A DNA stretch of 64,000 bases from Clostridium gasigenes (GCF_900104115.1 NZ_FNJM01000011.1:1-64000); one strand, 5' to 3'. Numbered from the stretch's first letter, positions 23,889 through 33,699 are shown. Numbers and translations: made by a program. Notes: generated from the letters alone by a model not told the origin.

Positions 23889-26057
23889 TTAAGTATTAAT
23901 TAGTTTTTCCTTAAAAGAATTCTTAAATGTTATAATTACCTTAAATAAATCTCCATCTAACATAACTTCAAAGGTTCCTCCTTGAAGATCTACAAAGGTT
24001 TTAGCTAAGGCTAAGCCAACACCACTGCCTTCTGTATTTCTTGATTTGTCCCCACGTATAAATCTTTCTACTATTTCATCTACACTAAAGGTGATTTCTT
24101 CTTGAGACATATTTTTAAGTTCAATAATAACCTTATTTTCTACTTCAAATATATCAATATAGGCTCTGCTACCTTTCATAGCATACTTTGTTATATTAAC
24201 TACTAGATTTTCAAAAACTCTATAAATTCTTTGGCTATCTAAAGGTAATACGATTTTTCCATTAGAAAATCTAGTTCTTATATCTAAATTAGCTTCTTTT
24301 ATTCTATCTTCTAATTCAACTAAGGTTTCTTTCATAACAGAAACTACATCTACATCTATTATATTTAAAGTAATATTACCACTAGTGGCTTTACTTACTT
24401 CAAATAAATCTTCTATTAATACTTGAAGCCTTTGAGATTTTCTATCTAGAATATCTAAATAATCAAGGCGTTTTTCTTCACTTAGATTTTTACCTTTTAG
24501 AAGATCTACATAAGAAATTATTGAAGTTAATGGAGTTTTTAAGTCATGAGATACATTAGAAATAAGTTCGGTTTTCATCCTTTGACTTTTAACTTCTTCA
24601 TTAACAGCATTTCTAAAACCTATTCCGATATCACTTAATTCATTTTTTATATCATTAAATAATCCAAGGTTTTCATCAGTTATAGCTCCTAAATTTCCAT
24701 TAGCTATTTTCTTTGTTTCTTCAAATAAATTATTATAATCACTAGTAATTTTATTTGTTTTTTTCTTTATTAAGATAAACAATGTGATTGAGTAAACTAG
24801 AGATAAAACTATTCCAAAGAACCAAAACATCGATATAAGTGAAATAATAATAAAGTTTATTCCCATTAATATAAGTAATTTCTTATTAACGCCCTTTTTA
24901 ATATCAAAGGTTGTTACTATTTTATATAAGCTAGCAGATTTTTTTATTATATAAATAAGAATCCTGATTATAATTGAATGTTTCTTTAAGTAAGACCAAA
25001 GACCAGTTTTAAATATATATTTTATTAGTAGTACACTTATAAAAATAAGAATAAATAAAAGCGTAAGTATACTTATTAGTAGTAAGGCTGAGAGTAATCT
25101 TTGCTCGTCATAAATATTATAAGTTTGCAGAAGGTGCATTATAATAATTGGGATCATAGAAAAAGCTATAAGTAAAATAAAGGATAAAAATTCTAGTGGT
25201 ATTTTTAAAATACTTTTTACTCCAAATATATTACTTTCTACTTTATAAGGAATTACTAAAGCTAATAGGAAGACTATTAAAAGGGAGATTACAGAATAAG
25301 GACCTAAGTCTTTAATAGAAAAATTATTCATTTCATTCACTGCTGTAGTGACAATATAATTATTTACATAACTATCATATTTTCCGTAATTAACTTCTGT
25401 AATATTAGCGGGTATAGCAAAAATATAAGTCATATTTTTTATTTTATTTAACTCTATTTTTTCGCTAGAACTATTAGCTTCTATATATTTTGATCTATTT
25501 TTTATAAAAGTAGTATTATTATGTTCTTTTCTATTACTAGAGTTTATTATTTCAAGATCTCCATTTTCATCATAACTTAAAACCATGTAGAAAAGATATT
25601 CTTTTGAAATATTTTTTAAAATGTCTTTGTCATCACTAAGGAAAGCTTGTATATTCCTATTTTTATTATATCTACTTAATGAATCTCCTTTTTCATTAAG
25701 TGCATAATATTCTATTATCTTGCTCTCTTTAAGAATTGTATTGTAATTAGAGATAATGCCATTTGCATTTTCCTTTAAGTTGGACTTATCAACATAATCT
25801 GCATTAAAGTCTAACATTGTATCAATAGGATCTTTTTCGTTATAAGCTTTTAACATGTCATAATAAATTCCATAAGAACTTTCAAATATTAACTCACTAA
25901 CATTTGATTTACTTAATTCTTCTGAAATTCGAGCTCTTTTATTTTCTTCAATGTTTGGAAAGCCTGCAAGTAAGCTTGCTGATATTGTAACAAATATCGC
26001 TATTAGAAGAAATGTGTTAATAAATATATTATTGCTTTTCGATTTTATATCCAACAC
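23889..26057 (-). CDS. Large membrane sensor histidine kinase (HisKA)
   Basis: The 722-residue product has a signal-anchor (about 13-30), a Ser/Asn/Lys-rich outside domain to about 245, then about six membrane helices (about 252-420), a HAMP-like linker, the phospho-acceptor NVSHDLKTPLTSIISYVDLL (about 503-522) and an HATPase core with NLVVNITKYAMKGSRAYIDI (N box) and RNTEGSGVGLALAKTFVDLQ (G box). The long multi-pass sensor resembles a clostridial/bacillal group that senses envelope state or antibiotics. It overlaps its response regulator by 29 bp. Signal unknown. Confidence 0.92.
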   Translation of the reverse strand: MLDIKSKSNNIFINTFLLIAIFVTISASLLAGFPNIEENKRARISEELSKSNVSELIFESSYGIYYDMLKAYNEKDPIDTMLDFNADYVDKSNLKENANGIISNYNTILKESKIIEYYALNEKGDSLSRYNKNRNIQAFLSDDKDILKNISKEYLFYMVLSYDENGDLEIINSSNRKEHNNTTFIKNRSKYIEANSSSEKIELNKIKNMTYIFAIPANITEVNYGKYDSYVNNYIVTTAVNEMNNFSIKDLGPYSVISLLIVFLLALVIPYKVESNIFGVKSILKIPLEFLSFILLIAFSMIPIIIMHLLQTYNIYDEQRLLSALLLISILTLLFILIFISVLLIKYIFKTGLWSYLKKHSIIIRILIYIIKKSASLYKIVTTFDIKKGVNKKLLILMGINFIIISLISMFWFFGIVLSLVYSITLFILIKKKTNKITSDYNNLFEETKKIANGNLGAITDENLGLFNDIKNELSDIGIGFRNAVNEEVKSQRMKTELISNVSHDLKTPLTSIISYVDLLKGKNLSEEKRLDYLDILDRKSQRLQVLIEDLFEVSKATSGNITLNIIDVDVVSVMKETLVELEDRIKEANLDIRTRFSNGKIVLPLDSQRIYRVFENLVVNITKYAMKGSRAYIDIFEVENKVIIELKNMSQEEITFSVDEIVERFIRGDKSRNTEGSGVGLALAKTFVDLQGGTFEVMLDGDLFKVIITFKNSFKEKLINT

Positions 26058-26733
26058 CCCACACCACCTTTAAATATTTTGGATTCTTAGGATTAACCTC
26101 TATTTTTTCTCTAATATTTCTAACATGTACCATAATAGTATCTGAATTAATAGCTACCTCGTTCCATACTCTTTCATATATCTCATCTGCGGAGAATACT
26201 TTGCCTTGATTTTTTATAAGTAACTTTATAATTTTATATTCACTTGGGGTAACCCGTACATTGATACCATCTATTAAAACTTCTTTTGTATCTGTATTTA
26301 ACTCCAGACCACCACTAGAAAAAGTATTTATAACTTCATTTTCTGTCTTAACTAGAGAAATAAATTTACTATATCTTCTTAATTGAGAGTTTACTCTAGC
26401 TAATAGTTCAAGTGGTCTAAAAGGTTTAGTTACATAATCGTCTGCTCCTATGTTTAAACCCATTATCTTATCTACCTCTTCTGATTTAGCTGAAAGAAAT
26501 ATTACTGGGAAATCATGATTTTCTCTAAGTTTCATTGTAAAGGTAATACCATCCATTCTTGCCATCATTACATCAACTATAGCAAGATGGATTTTTTCTG
26601 ATTCTAATATAGAAAGGCCACCAAATCCATCAATTGCTTTAAAAACCTTATACCCTTGATTAATTAAATAAGCTTCAATGGCACCTGCTATTTCAATTTC
26701 ATCTTCTACTACTAAAATATTATATTTCTCCAT
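26029..26733 (-). CDS. OmpR/PhoB-family response regulator
   Basis: Residues 1-118 are a receiver domain: NILVVEDEIEIAGAIEAYL (acid pocket), the phosphorylated Asp in LAIVDVMMARMDGITF, FLSAKSEEVDKIMGLNIGAD and YVTKPF with the conserved Lys. Residues about 135-234 are a winged helix: LNTDTKEVLIDGINVRVTPS, YKIIKLLIKNQGKVFSADEI, DTIMVHVRNIREKIEVNPKN, ending YLKVVWGVGYKIEKQ. First gene of the pair with the kinase (29-bp overlap), so they are translationally coupled. Its targets are not obvious from the sequence. Confidence 0.95.
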   Translation of the reverse strand: MEKYNILVVEDEIEIAGAIEAYLINQGYKVFKAIDGFGGLSILESEKIHLAIVDVMMARMDGITFTMKLRENHDFPVIFLSAKSEEVDKIMGLNIGADDYVTKPFRPLELLARVNSQLRRYSKFISLVKTENEVINTFSSGGLELNTDTKEVLIDGINVRVTPSEYKIIKLLIKNQGKVFSADEIYERVWNEVAINSDTIMVHVRNIREKIEVNPKNPKYLKVVWGVGYKIEKQ

Positions 26734-26956
26734 TACTATCCCGTCCTTTATAACTTATCATTATTATCATCTCCTTAAGTTCTTTCATACCTTTATATTA
26801 ACTATAGTTTTTAAAGAAAAACTGTATATAAATCTAAAGATTTTCTAAAGAAAGTTATTAATATCCTTAGATTAACTAAGAGATGTTATTTTAATTATAT
26901 ATCAAAAACATATTAAGGGTAACTGTGGCTTAGGGAAAAGATGGAAAAATAACGTG

Positions 26957-26985
26957 TTGAAATTATATTACATATGATGTATAAT
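26957..26985 (+). promoter_or_regulatory. Promoter of the ABC-F transcript
   Basis: TTGAAA (26957-26962), 17-bp spacer, TATAAT (26980-26985). Predicted start about 26992, giving a leader of about 215 nt. Confidence 0.85.
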
Positions 26986-27000
26986 ATTATTAAATTAAAG

Positions 27001-27207
27001 AAAGGTAAAGGTAGTTTCAACTATGAGAATATAATTTAATTTCTAATTTTAAATGCATAATCAATAAGTTTTAAAGAACCTAGAAGATAGGTTTAATTGG
27101 TGTGCTTAATTTTAATGAGAGTAGATTATAGGCTTGAAGTATAGTAACTTTTACCTTTTACGGAATAGTTCTATAATCTCTCCTATATTTTAGGGAGGGA
27201 TTTTTTT
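27001..27207 (+). promoter_or_regulatory. Transcription attenuator leader with short upstream ORF (antibiotic-responsive type)
   Basis: A three-codon ORF (ATG-AGA-ATA-TAA, 27023-27034) follows an AAAGG site at 27007-27011. Then comes the hairpin AACCTA/TAGGTT (27077-27093). The terminator stem AATCTCTCCT (27175-27184) with AGGGAGGGATT (27192-27202) plus T7 (27201-27207) abuts the ABC-F ATG and contains its ribosome site. An alternative pairing GATTATAG (27124-27131) with CTATAATC (27171-27178) would break the terminator. AAAGGTAAA (27001-27009) is perfectly complementary to TTTACCTTT (27150-27158) and covers the upstream ORF's ribosome site. Ribosome stalling is the likely switch. Confidence 0.75.
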
Positions 27208-28857
27208 ATGTCATTAGCAATGTTAGATAAAATAAAGAAATATTATGGAGATAGATTAATATTAGATATTGAAAAGTTTGAAATATTTAAAGAAGATAGA
27301 ATAGGGTTAGTTGGAGAAAATGGAGAAGGAAAGACAACTTTAATAAAGGTTTTACTTGGAGAAATTAATGTGGAAGAAGGAAATGTATTTTTAACAGATA
27401 GCCATGCATATATAAGTCAAAAAGAAGATTACAAGGGCGAGTGTATTTTAAGTAAGGCTAAGAGTTTATTTAATGCACCAGATCAATATAAGGATTACTT
27501 ATCTGGTGGTGAAAAAGTTAAACTTAAAATTTCAAAGGCTTTAAGTGAAAATAGAAGCATTATTATAGCAGATGAACCAACTTCAAACTTGGATAGTAGT
27601 AGCGTTAGTATTCTTGAGAAAATGTTAAAATCTTATAATGGGGCTATGTTACTTGTATCTCATGATAGGGAGTTTTTAGATTCATTATGTAATATTATTG
27701 TAGAAATAGAGAATGGGAAATTAAAGTTTTATAAAGGTAATTATTCTAAATATATAAAGATTAAAAAGGAAGAAATAAAAAGAGAAGCAGTTGAATATAC
27801 GGATTATATAAAAGAAAAAGAAAGATTAAATGGTATTATTTTAGAAAAGAGAGGCTTGGGAGATAGTATTAGAAAGACACCAAAAAGAATGGGGAATTCA
27901 GAGGCTAGGCTTCATAAAATGGGAGGACAAAAAGGAAAGCAAAAAATTGATAAAAATATTAAGGCTGTAATAAGTAGGGTTGAGCATCTTGATGTTAAAG
28001 AAAAGCCAAAAGCAACAAGTGAAATAAAGATACGGATACAAGAAGGTTTAGAGATAATATCAAAGAATCCAATTGAAATAAATGAATTTAACGTAATTAT
28101 AGGGGAAAGGATATTAATAAAAGAAGCTACATTTAGAATAAAGAGAGGAAAAAAGATAGCTCTTTTAGGGGAAAATGGTTGTGGTAAAACTACATTATTA
28201 AAGGCAATATTAAAGTATGATAATGAAGCAATAAAAATAAATAATAGAGTTGTTATTGGATATTTTGACCAAAATCAAAGTATATTGAAAGATAATAAAA
28301 CTATACTAGAAAATATTATGGAAGACTCATCCTATGACCAAAGCTTTATAAGAATTAACCTTGATGGATTTGGGTTTAAAGGGGATACAGTATTAAAGAT
28401 GGTAAATTCATTAAGTGGAGGAGAAAAAGTTAAGGTAGCGTTATGTAAGATTCTATTAAGTGATAATAATGTTTTAATTCTAGATGAACCAACAAACTAC
28501 TTAGATATTAAGTCTATGGAAGCTCTTGAAGAAGCGTTAATTAATATGGATAAAACAGTGATTATGGTATCTCATGATAGAAAATTTATTGCTAATGTGT
28601 GTGATTATATTATTGAAATAGAAAATAATATGGTGAAGCAATTTAATGGTGGTTATAGTGAGTATATCAGGGAGAAGAATAAGCCGAAGGTAAATAATAA
28701 GGAGAAAGAAAATAAAGAAAAATTAATGCTTTTGCAAAATAAACTTTCAGAAATTATTTCTATTTTATCTATAGGTGGAAATATAGTTGATAAGCAAAAG
28801 TTAGAAGTTGAATATGAAAAAATAATTAAGGAAATAAATAAATTAAGGCAAAGATAA
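27208..28857 (+). CDS. ABC-F ribosome-protection ATPase (Vga/Lsa/CplR-like)
   Basis: The 549-residue product has two ABC domains and no membrane part: Walker A GENGEGKTT (about 36-44) and GENGCGKTT (about 318-326), signatures LSGGEKVKLKIS and LSGGEKVKVALC, Walker B IIADEPTSNLD and LILDEPTNYLD. Between them lies an interdomain linker, KTPKRMGNSEARLHKMGGQ then GKQKIDKNIKAVISRVEHLD, of the type found in Vga/VmlR/CplR proteins, which displace lincosamides, pleuromutilins and streptogramin A from the ribosome. Substrate specificity is inferred. A strong attenuator leader precedes it, as in other antibiotic-induced ABC-F genes. The C-terminal 45 residues are coiled. Confidence 0.9.
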   Translation: MSLAMLDKIKKYYGDRLILDIEKFEIFKEDRIGLVGENGEGKTTLIKVLLGEINVEEGNVFLTDSHAYISQKEDYKGECILSKAKSLFNAPDQYKDYLSGGEKVKLKISKALSENRSIIIADEPTSNLDSSSVSILEKMLKSYNGAMLLVSHDREFLDSLCNIIVEIENGKLKFYKGNYSKYIKIKKEEIKREAVEYTDYIKEKERLNGIILEKRGLGDSIRKTPKRMGNSEARLHKMGGQKGKQKIDKNIKAVISRVEHLDVKEKPKATSEIKIRIQEGLEIISKNPIEINEFNVIIGERILIKEATFRIKRGKKIALLGENGCGKTTLLKAILKYDNEAIKINNRVVIGYFDQNQSILKDNKTILENIMEDSSYDQSFIRINLDGFGFKGDTVLKMVNSLSGGEKVKVALCKILLSDNNVLILDEPTNYLDIKSMEALEEALINMDKTVIMVSHDRKFIANVCDYIIEIENNMVKQFNGGYSEYIREKNKPKVNNKEKENKEKLMLLQNKLSEIISILSIGGNIVDKQKLEVEYEKIIKEINKLRQR

Positions 28858-28866
28858 ATACCCCAT

Positions 28867-28946
28867 AAAAAAGACTCCTTTTAATAATTAATATATTAAT
28901 TATTAAAAGGAGAAGTCTTTTTATTAAGTTTACACAAAATTATTTG
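28867..28946. repeat. 80-bp hairpin element, copy 2
   Basis: Long AT-rich stem (AAAAAAGACT with a small bulge, then CCTTTTAATAATTAAT, pairing with the mirrored right arm to about 28924), TTTTTATT, and GTTTACACAAAATTATTTG (28928-28946). It is homologous to 17371-17452 over both arms and the tail. It follows the ABC-F stop by 9 bp and can act as its terminator. Confidence 0.6.
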
Positions 28947-28972
28947 CAGGATCATTGTAACGCTTGATTCTT

Positions 28973-29218
28973 TTAAAGCCATGCCTTAATTAATATATCT
29001 TCTATATATCTAGCAATAATATTGTACATTAATATTATTCCACCACAATAAATCATATTAAAACATATTGGTTTAAGTGTTTCTTTTGCCTTAAACTCTT
29101 TTATAGATTTATGAATAAAAAATAAGGCAACTACCCAAGGCGTAAGAGCTTCAATTGAGATAATAGGCATTAAAAAGATTAATCCTATTATAATATATAA
29201 TATAATTTTTTTATTCAT
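28973..29218 (-). CDS. Small membrane protein, 81 residues, coupled to the LtaS-like gene
   Basis: The start was set at 29218 (MNKKIILYIIIGLIFLMPII), which has GAGG nine bases upstream; the upstream ATG at 29233 lies inside the preceding gene. Three hydrophobic helices (about 3-22, 25-37 and 52-75) with KSIKEFKAKETLKP between. It overlaps the 3' end of the LtaS-like gene by 8 bp, so it is translationally coupled to it. Family not recognised; the location suggests a role with the lipoteichoic acid synthase or membrane-polymer handling, which is inference only. Confidence 0.6.
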   Translation of the reverse strand: MNKKIILYIIIGLIFLMPIISIEALTPWVVALFFIHKSIKEFKAKETLKPICFNMIYCGGIILMYNIIARYIEDILIKAWL

Positions 29219-31091
29219 TAATACTAGCCTCATTTCTATAGTAATTTCCCCGAATCATCTTATCACTTATATCAATAAGACTTTTTATTTTAATCTGTTC
29301 TTCATAAGTTAATCCAGTTTGAAGTAATTCTCTATTTGAAAGTAGTACGTAACTCTTGTTTGTATTTAAAAGATTTCTTCCAAGTGTTAAGGAACTAGAG
29401 TAGTTCTCTTTTGGAACTCCAAATAAATAAGCTAAGGTTGGCAATGTATCTACTTGGCCACCGTACATTGAAAAAGTTTTGCCTTCTAATTCATTGTTAT
29501 AAATAACTAATGGAATCTTTCTATTATTTTCCTTCATCCAAGGCTCTAAGCCCTTTATACTTGCGATTTCATCTGGATAAAATTTATGAACACCTTCATG
29601 ATCTCCATAAATTGCAATTGCAGTATTATTTAAAATTCCATTTGTCTTTAATTGTTTTAAAAATTCACCTAAATATTTATCAGTATAATGAATAGAATGA
29701 AAATATCCACCTAGCTTTGTTCCTTCTAAATTTGATGGTAACTTAAGTACTTTTTCATTTTCTGGCATTTCAAAAGGACTATGGCTTGTCAAAGTAATAG
29801 TATATCCTAAATATGGTTCCTTTATTTCTTTTATAACATCAGCTAATTGTGTAAAATAACTCTTATCTGATATTCCAAGATTAATCCTTTCTGTTGTATC
29901 ATAATCAGTTGAATCTAATAACGTATTATAACCAATTGATTTAAGATTAGCTAACCAGTTCCAATAAGATCCCTTATCTGGATGGGAGGCAACAGTAGTA
30001 TAACCCATATTATTAAATAAATTAGGAAGTGAATAATCATAGGTATTAGTTGGATATCTAAAGAAGGTTGCACCCTCTCTTACTGGAAAAGTTGATGTGT
30101 TTGTAAGAAGTTCTGCATCTGAACTTGTCCCACCATATGTTTGTTCATAAAAATTATCAAAATATAATGAGTTATTTAGTAGCTTATTCAAATTTGGAGT
30201 TATTTCTTGTCCATCAATTTTTTGATTTACTGCAAAAGTCTCTAATGATTCCCACTGAATCACTAATAAGTTTTTACCATTCATCATTCCTGCATATTCA
30301 TTATTTGGATTATTTTCTTTTAAGCTTATTAATGTGTCCTTGACAGATTCTTTTTCATTTTCATCAAAAACATAAGGTTTAGATTGCTTATAAAAATCGA
30401 AGGCGTCGTATATATGATAACCAATAGGTGTTAGGTTAGACATAGTTTGATTTGGTGACCAACAAGTTCTGAAAATAAACTGGTTTTCAAATCCTAGATT
30501 TTTCTTATCTACTTTTATATGAGCATATCCAAGATAAAGTAGTGATATAAATAATATAGCTAGTCCACCTATTGCATTTCTATTATACTTATTATAAGTT
30601 TTTGTGAACTTTATATTTCTAAAAGCAATAATTACTAAGTCTATAATAAATAAAAGATCTACTATTCTAAACATAGATATTATTGAACTTCCCAGATTTT
30701 CTAAGTTGCTTGCCATCCCAAACATATGATAATTTAAGAAAACTGCATTACTTCTAAAGTACCATATATCAGCTATTACGATAATAGTAAAGAATAAATT
30801 AAGCCCAAAAAAAGCCCATTTCTGTGCATTAACCTTAAAGAAAAGTCCTAAAGATAAAAATGCTGATTGAACAGTAACCCAAACTAATATTGGGGGCATT
30901 GAATAAAAGACCTGTTTTAAATTTACTCCATTTGCATTATCATCAGAAATAAGCATTAAGAATAATAATATCTTAACTAATAATATAAGAATATTTTCTA
31001 AAAAATACTTGTTTTTAACTCCTTCAACAAAGCTCCTTTTTATTTTAAACGGAAGCCCCTGGATTATAACTTCCTCATTGTAATTCAACAT
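29211..31091 (-). CDS. LtaS-family lipoteichoic acid synthase (sulfatase fold)
   Basis: LtaS enzymes polymerise glycerol phosphate from phosphatidylglycerol outside the membrane. The 626-residue product has about five N-terminal helices (to about 195) and an extracytoplasmic sulfatase-like domain: NLLVIQWESLETF (metal-binding Glu), the nucleophile Thr in YGGTSSDAELLTNTSTFPV, ATFFRYPTNTYDYSLPNLF, SHPDKGSYWNW, and IAIYGDHEGVHKFYP (Asp/His metal ligands). These are the LtaS catalytic positions. GAGGTG ribosome site. The gene leads a two-gene operon and diverges from the ABC/two-component module; together these suggest an envelope locus. Confidence 0.92.
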   Translation of the reverse strand: MLNYNEEVIIQGLPFKIKRSFVEGVKNKYFLENILILLVKILLFLMLISDDNANGVNLKQVFYSMPPILVWVTVQSAFLSLGLFFKVNAQKWAFFGLNLFFTIIVIADIWYFRSNAVFLNYHMFGMASNLENLGSSIISMFRIVDLLFIIDLVIIAFRNIKFTKTYNKYNRNAIGGLAILFISLLYLGYAHIKVDKKNLGFENQFIFRTCWSPNQTMSNLTPIGYHIYDAFDFYKQSKPYVFDENEKESVKDTLISLKENNPNNEYAGMMNGKNLLVIQWESLETFAVNQKIDGQEITPNLNKLLNNSLYFDNFYEQTYGGTSSDAELLTNTSTFPVREGATFFRYPTNTYDYSLPNLFNNMGYTTVASHPDKGSYWNWLANLKSIGYNTLLDSTDYDTTERINLGISDKSYFTQLADVIKEIKEPYLGYTITLTSHSPFEMPENEKVLKLPSNLEGTKLGGYFHSIHYTDKYLGEFLKQLKTNGILNNTAIAIYGDHEGVHKFYPDEIASIKGLEPWMKENNRKIPLVIYNNELEGKTFSMYGGQVDTLPTLAYLFGVPKENYSSSLTLGRNLLNTNKSYVLLSNRELLQTGLTYEEQIKIKSLIDISDKMIRGNYYRNEASINE

Positions 31092-31272
31092 TTAACATTC
31101 ACCTCATATCTTAAAATATTGATTAATAATATCATAAAAGATAGTGTTTTTATATAGATAGGGCGGTATTCCAATAAAAACAAAAAACATGTATTAAATT
31201 TAAAATTATGTTAACAAATTTAACCATAATAAATATGTTTTAAAATATTAATGATATTGATGTAAGATTTTG

Positions 31273-31302
31273 TTAAGAAATAGAAAATAAGTGGTTTATA
31301 AT
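31273..31302 (+). promoter_or_regulatory. Probable promoter of the ABC permease operon
   Basis: TATAAT (31297-31302) with a weak TTAAGA -35 (31273-31278, 18-bp spacer), about 70 bp before the permease start. The poor -35 suggests an activator, perhaps the linked response regulator. TTAAATTT and AAATTTAA (31194-31201 and 31216-31223) form an inverted repeat farther upstream. Confidence 0.45.
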
Positions 31303-31371
31303 TATCCTATAGTATTAAGAGTATAGAAATTTAATATTAAGGTGTCTTAATGAATAAGGGAGAGATGAAAA

Positions 31372-33687
31372 TTGTGGTTATCTAAATTAAAGAAGAAAAA
31401 AACTCAATATATTTTACTAGGAATAATTTTCACTATAGCTATAGCACTGATATCACTAAGTACAATAATTACAGTTGTGGCAAATACTTTTGGAGCCGAA
31501 TATTACAAAGGTGATAGTACAGCAGATTTAACAGTTATTACTACGAAGCCCACTGTAGTTGAAAAAAGTAAAGATTGGTATGAATCAAAGGGAAATGAGG
31601 TTAGAAATTATAGAAAGTATGACAATTATTCTATTTCAACTAATTTTACTGTAAACAATAAGGATTTAGGTATTTTTATGGGACTCGTAATGCCAATAGA
31701 TAATTTAGAAAATTTAACTTTTAAGATTGAAGTAATTGAAGGTAATAGTAAGCAAAAGGCTCCTTTAGAAGGAGAAATATGGATACCTTCAACAGTCGCT
31801 GAGAGTAAAGATTTAAAAATGGGGGATATTGCTAAAATAATTGATGGCAATGGCGAAACAATAGAATTTAAAGTTTCAGCAATTATTAATGATTCAAATC
31901 AACCATCAACCACGATAGGTATTCTTTATACCTATATAAATGAAAAAGATAGAGAATTACTAAAAATGTTGCCAGAGGTAAAACTTGTAACAATGAACAC
32001 AAATAAAGGGTCAGATAATGAATCAAAAGATTTAATTAGTTATATAAATGAGCCCTTAGGTGGGGTGGTTTTAGATAAAAGTGTATATATTATGAGTGCA
32101 ACCATTACACCAATTTTAGCTGGGGGACTAGGGTTAATGGCATCAGTAATACTTATAGGCGTTTTACTGATAATTTTAAGATCAAATATTAAAAATAATA
32201 TATTAAAGGAATACAAGTCCATAGGTATTTATAAATCTATGGGATATTCTTCAAAGAAAATAAGAAGAATTTATTTATATGGATATGCTTTAGTATCAAT
32301 AATTGCATCAATAATTGGAATATTAATTAGCGTTCCAATCTCAAACTATATGTGTAATATAATGTTTAAATATTTAGGTGTGTACACTTTTGGTTTAATA
32401 TCACTGGGTGTTGTTTCTATGATATTTATATTATTTAATTGCCTAGTATATTTGAACGTCAGAGGGGTACTAAAGGCAGTAAATAAAATAAAACCAATTA
32501 ATGCAATTAATATTGGGTTAACTTCATCAAAAGAGAAACTAAAAAAGTCTATAATTAAAAACAATAGTTCAGCTTTTCCTATGGCTATTAATGATATATT
32601 TAAATATAAAAAAAGCAACGTTACTATTTTAATAATATTTACTTTAACATTTTATATTTCAATTTTATTTCTTAATTTATCATATTCAATGTTAACAATA
32701 GAAGATAATTTAGATAAATTGTTTGGTACGCCAAAATCACAATTAGTTGTGACAGCCCAAGCAGATAAGGAAGATTCAATAAAAGAAGTAAAGGAATATT
32801 TAGAGAAAGATGAAAGAGCAGAGGAATACTATCTTTGGAATGGTATAGGACAAAGTAAAATTACTATGGATAATTTAAAATATAAGTTAGATAGTACAGC
32901 ACTTATGGCAATGACTTTTGATAAATTTAATGATGAAGACTTTAGTATACTAGAAGGTAGAAATCCTAAAAATGAAAATGAGGTATCGTTAAGTAAATCA
33001 ATAATGGATAATAATAAATTAAGTGTTGGAGATTATATTACAATAAATGTAGAAAATACAAATAAGGAGTTTTTAATTACAGGTAGTTATGCTTCAATGA
33101 TGGGAAATCAACAGAATTTAAGATTAACTAATAAGGTTTTATCTGGAGGTTCTAATGGTAATATCGCCTTTGTAAAATTAAGAAATAAAGATGATTATAA
33201 TACTTTAAAAGAAGATATTTTAGATGAATTCAAAGGGGTTTCAGTTGATAAAACATATATTCCACTAAAAGATACAACATCCTCGATTGTAGAGATATTT
33301 GTTCCCGTTTCAATAATATTATTAGTTGGAATATTAGCATTTGCAATAATAAATATTATGAGCATTATACTATCAACAAACCTAGATAATAGAAAAAATT
33401 ATGGCATAATGAAGGGTATTGGATTTTCTTCAAAATATATAAGAAGAAGAATAACATATAGAATAATGAGTTTAACAATTTTAGGATCAATCATTGGTCT
33501 ATCTATTAATATGTTAACAGCAAGATGTCTATTTAAGTTAGCATTAGGGGAATTAGATTTATATAGCTTTAGTTTTAAAATTATAATAGCATTTATTATA
33601 GCAACCTTATTATTAGTGCTTTTAATAATTTATATTTGCAATAGAGGAATTAAAAAAATATCAACAGTTGAATTAATAATGGAGTAG
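31372..33687 (+). CDS. FtsX/MacB-type ABC transporter permease
   Basis: Start TTG 31372 (GGGAG at 31358-31362 spaced nine bases). The 771-residue protein has an N-terminal helix (about 15-40), an outside domain (about 40-240), three helices (about 245-365), a fourth (about 405-430), a second outside domain (about 440-625) and three C-terminal helices (about 640-760): a duplicated FtsX layout, 8-10 helices in all. The conserved motif KSIGYSS/KGIGFSS before each membrane cluster is typical. It pairs with the ATPase 12 bp downstream and the response regulator/kinase that follow; function probably peptide or antibiotic handling. Confidence 0.92.
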   Translation: MWLSKLKKKKTQYILLGIIFTIAIALISLSTIITVVANTFGAEYYKGDSTADLTVITTKPTVVEKSKDWYESKGNEVRNYRKYDNYSISTNFTVNNKDLGIFMGLVMPIDNLENLTFKIEVIEGNSKQKAPLEGEIWIPSTVAESKDLKMGDIAKIIDGNGETIEFKVSAIINDSNQPSTTIGILYTYINEKDRELLKMLPEVKLVTMNTNKGSDNESKDLISYINEPLGGVVLDKSVYIMSATITPILAGGLGLMASVILIGVLLIILRSNIKNNILKEYKSIGIYKSMGYSSKKIRRIYLYGYALVSIIASIIGILISVPISNYMCNIMFKYLGVYTFGLISLGVVSMIFILFNCLVYLNVRGVLKAVNKIKPINAINIGLTSSKEKLKKSIIKNNSSAFPMAINDIFKYKKSNVTILIIFTLTFYISILFLNLSYSMLTIEDNLDKLFGTPKSQLVVTAQADKEDSIKEVKEYLEKDERAEEYYLWNGIGQSKITMDNLKYKLDSTALMAMTFDKFNDEDFSILEGRNPKNENEVSLSKSIMDNNKLSVGDYITINVENTNKEFLITGSYASMMGNQQNLRLTNKVLSGGSNGNIAFVKLRNKDDYNTLKEDILDEFKGVSVDKTYIPLKDTTSSIVEIFVPVSIILLVGILAFAIINIMSIILSTNLDNRKNYGIMKGIGFSSKYIRRRITYRIMSLTILGSIIGLSINMLTARCLFKLALGELDLYSFSFKIIIAFIIATLLLVLLIIYICNRGIKKISTVELIME

Positions 33688-33699
33688 GGGGAGTTTTAA

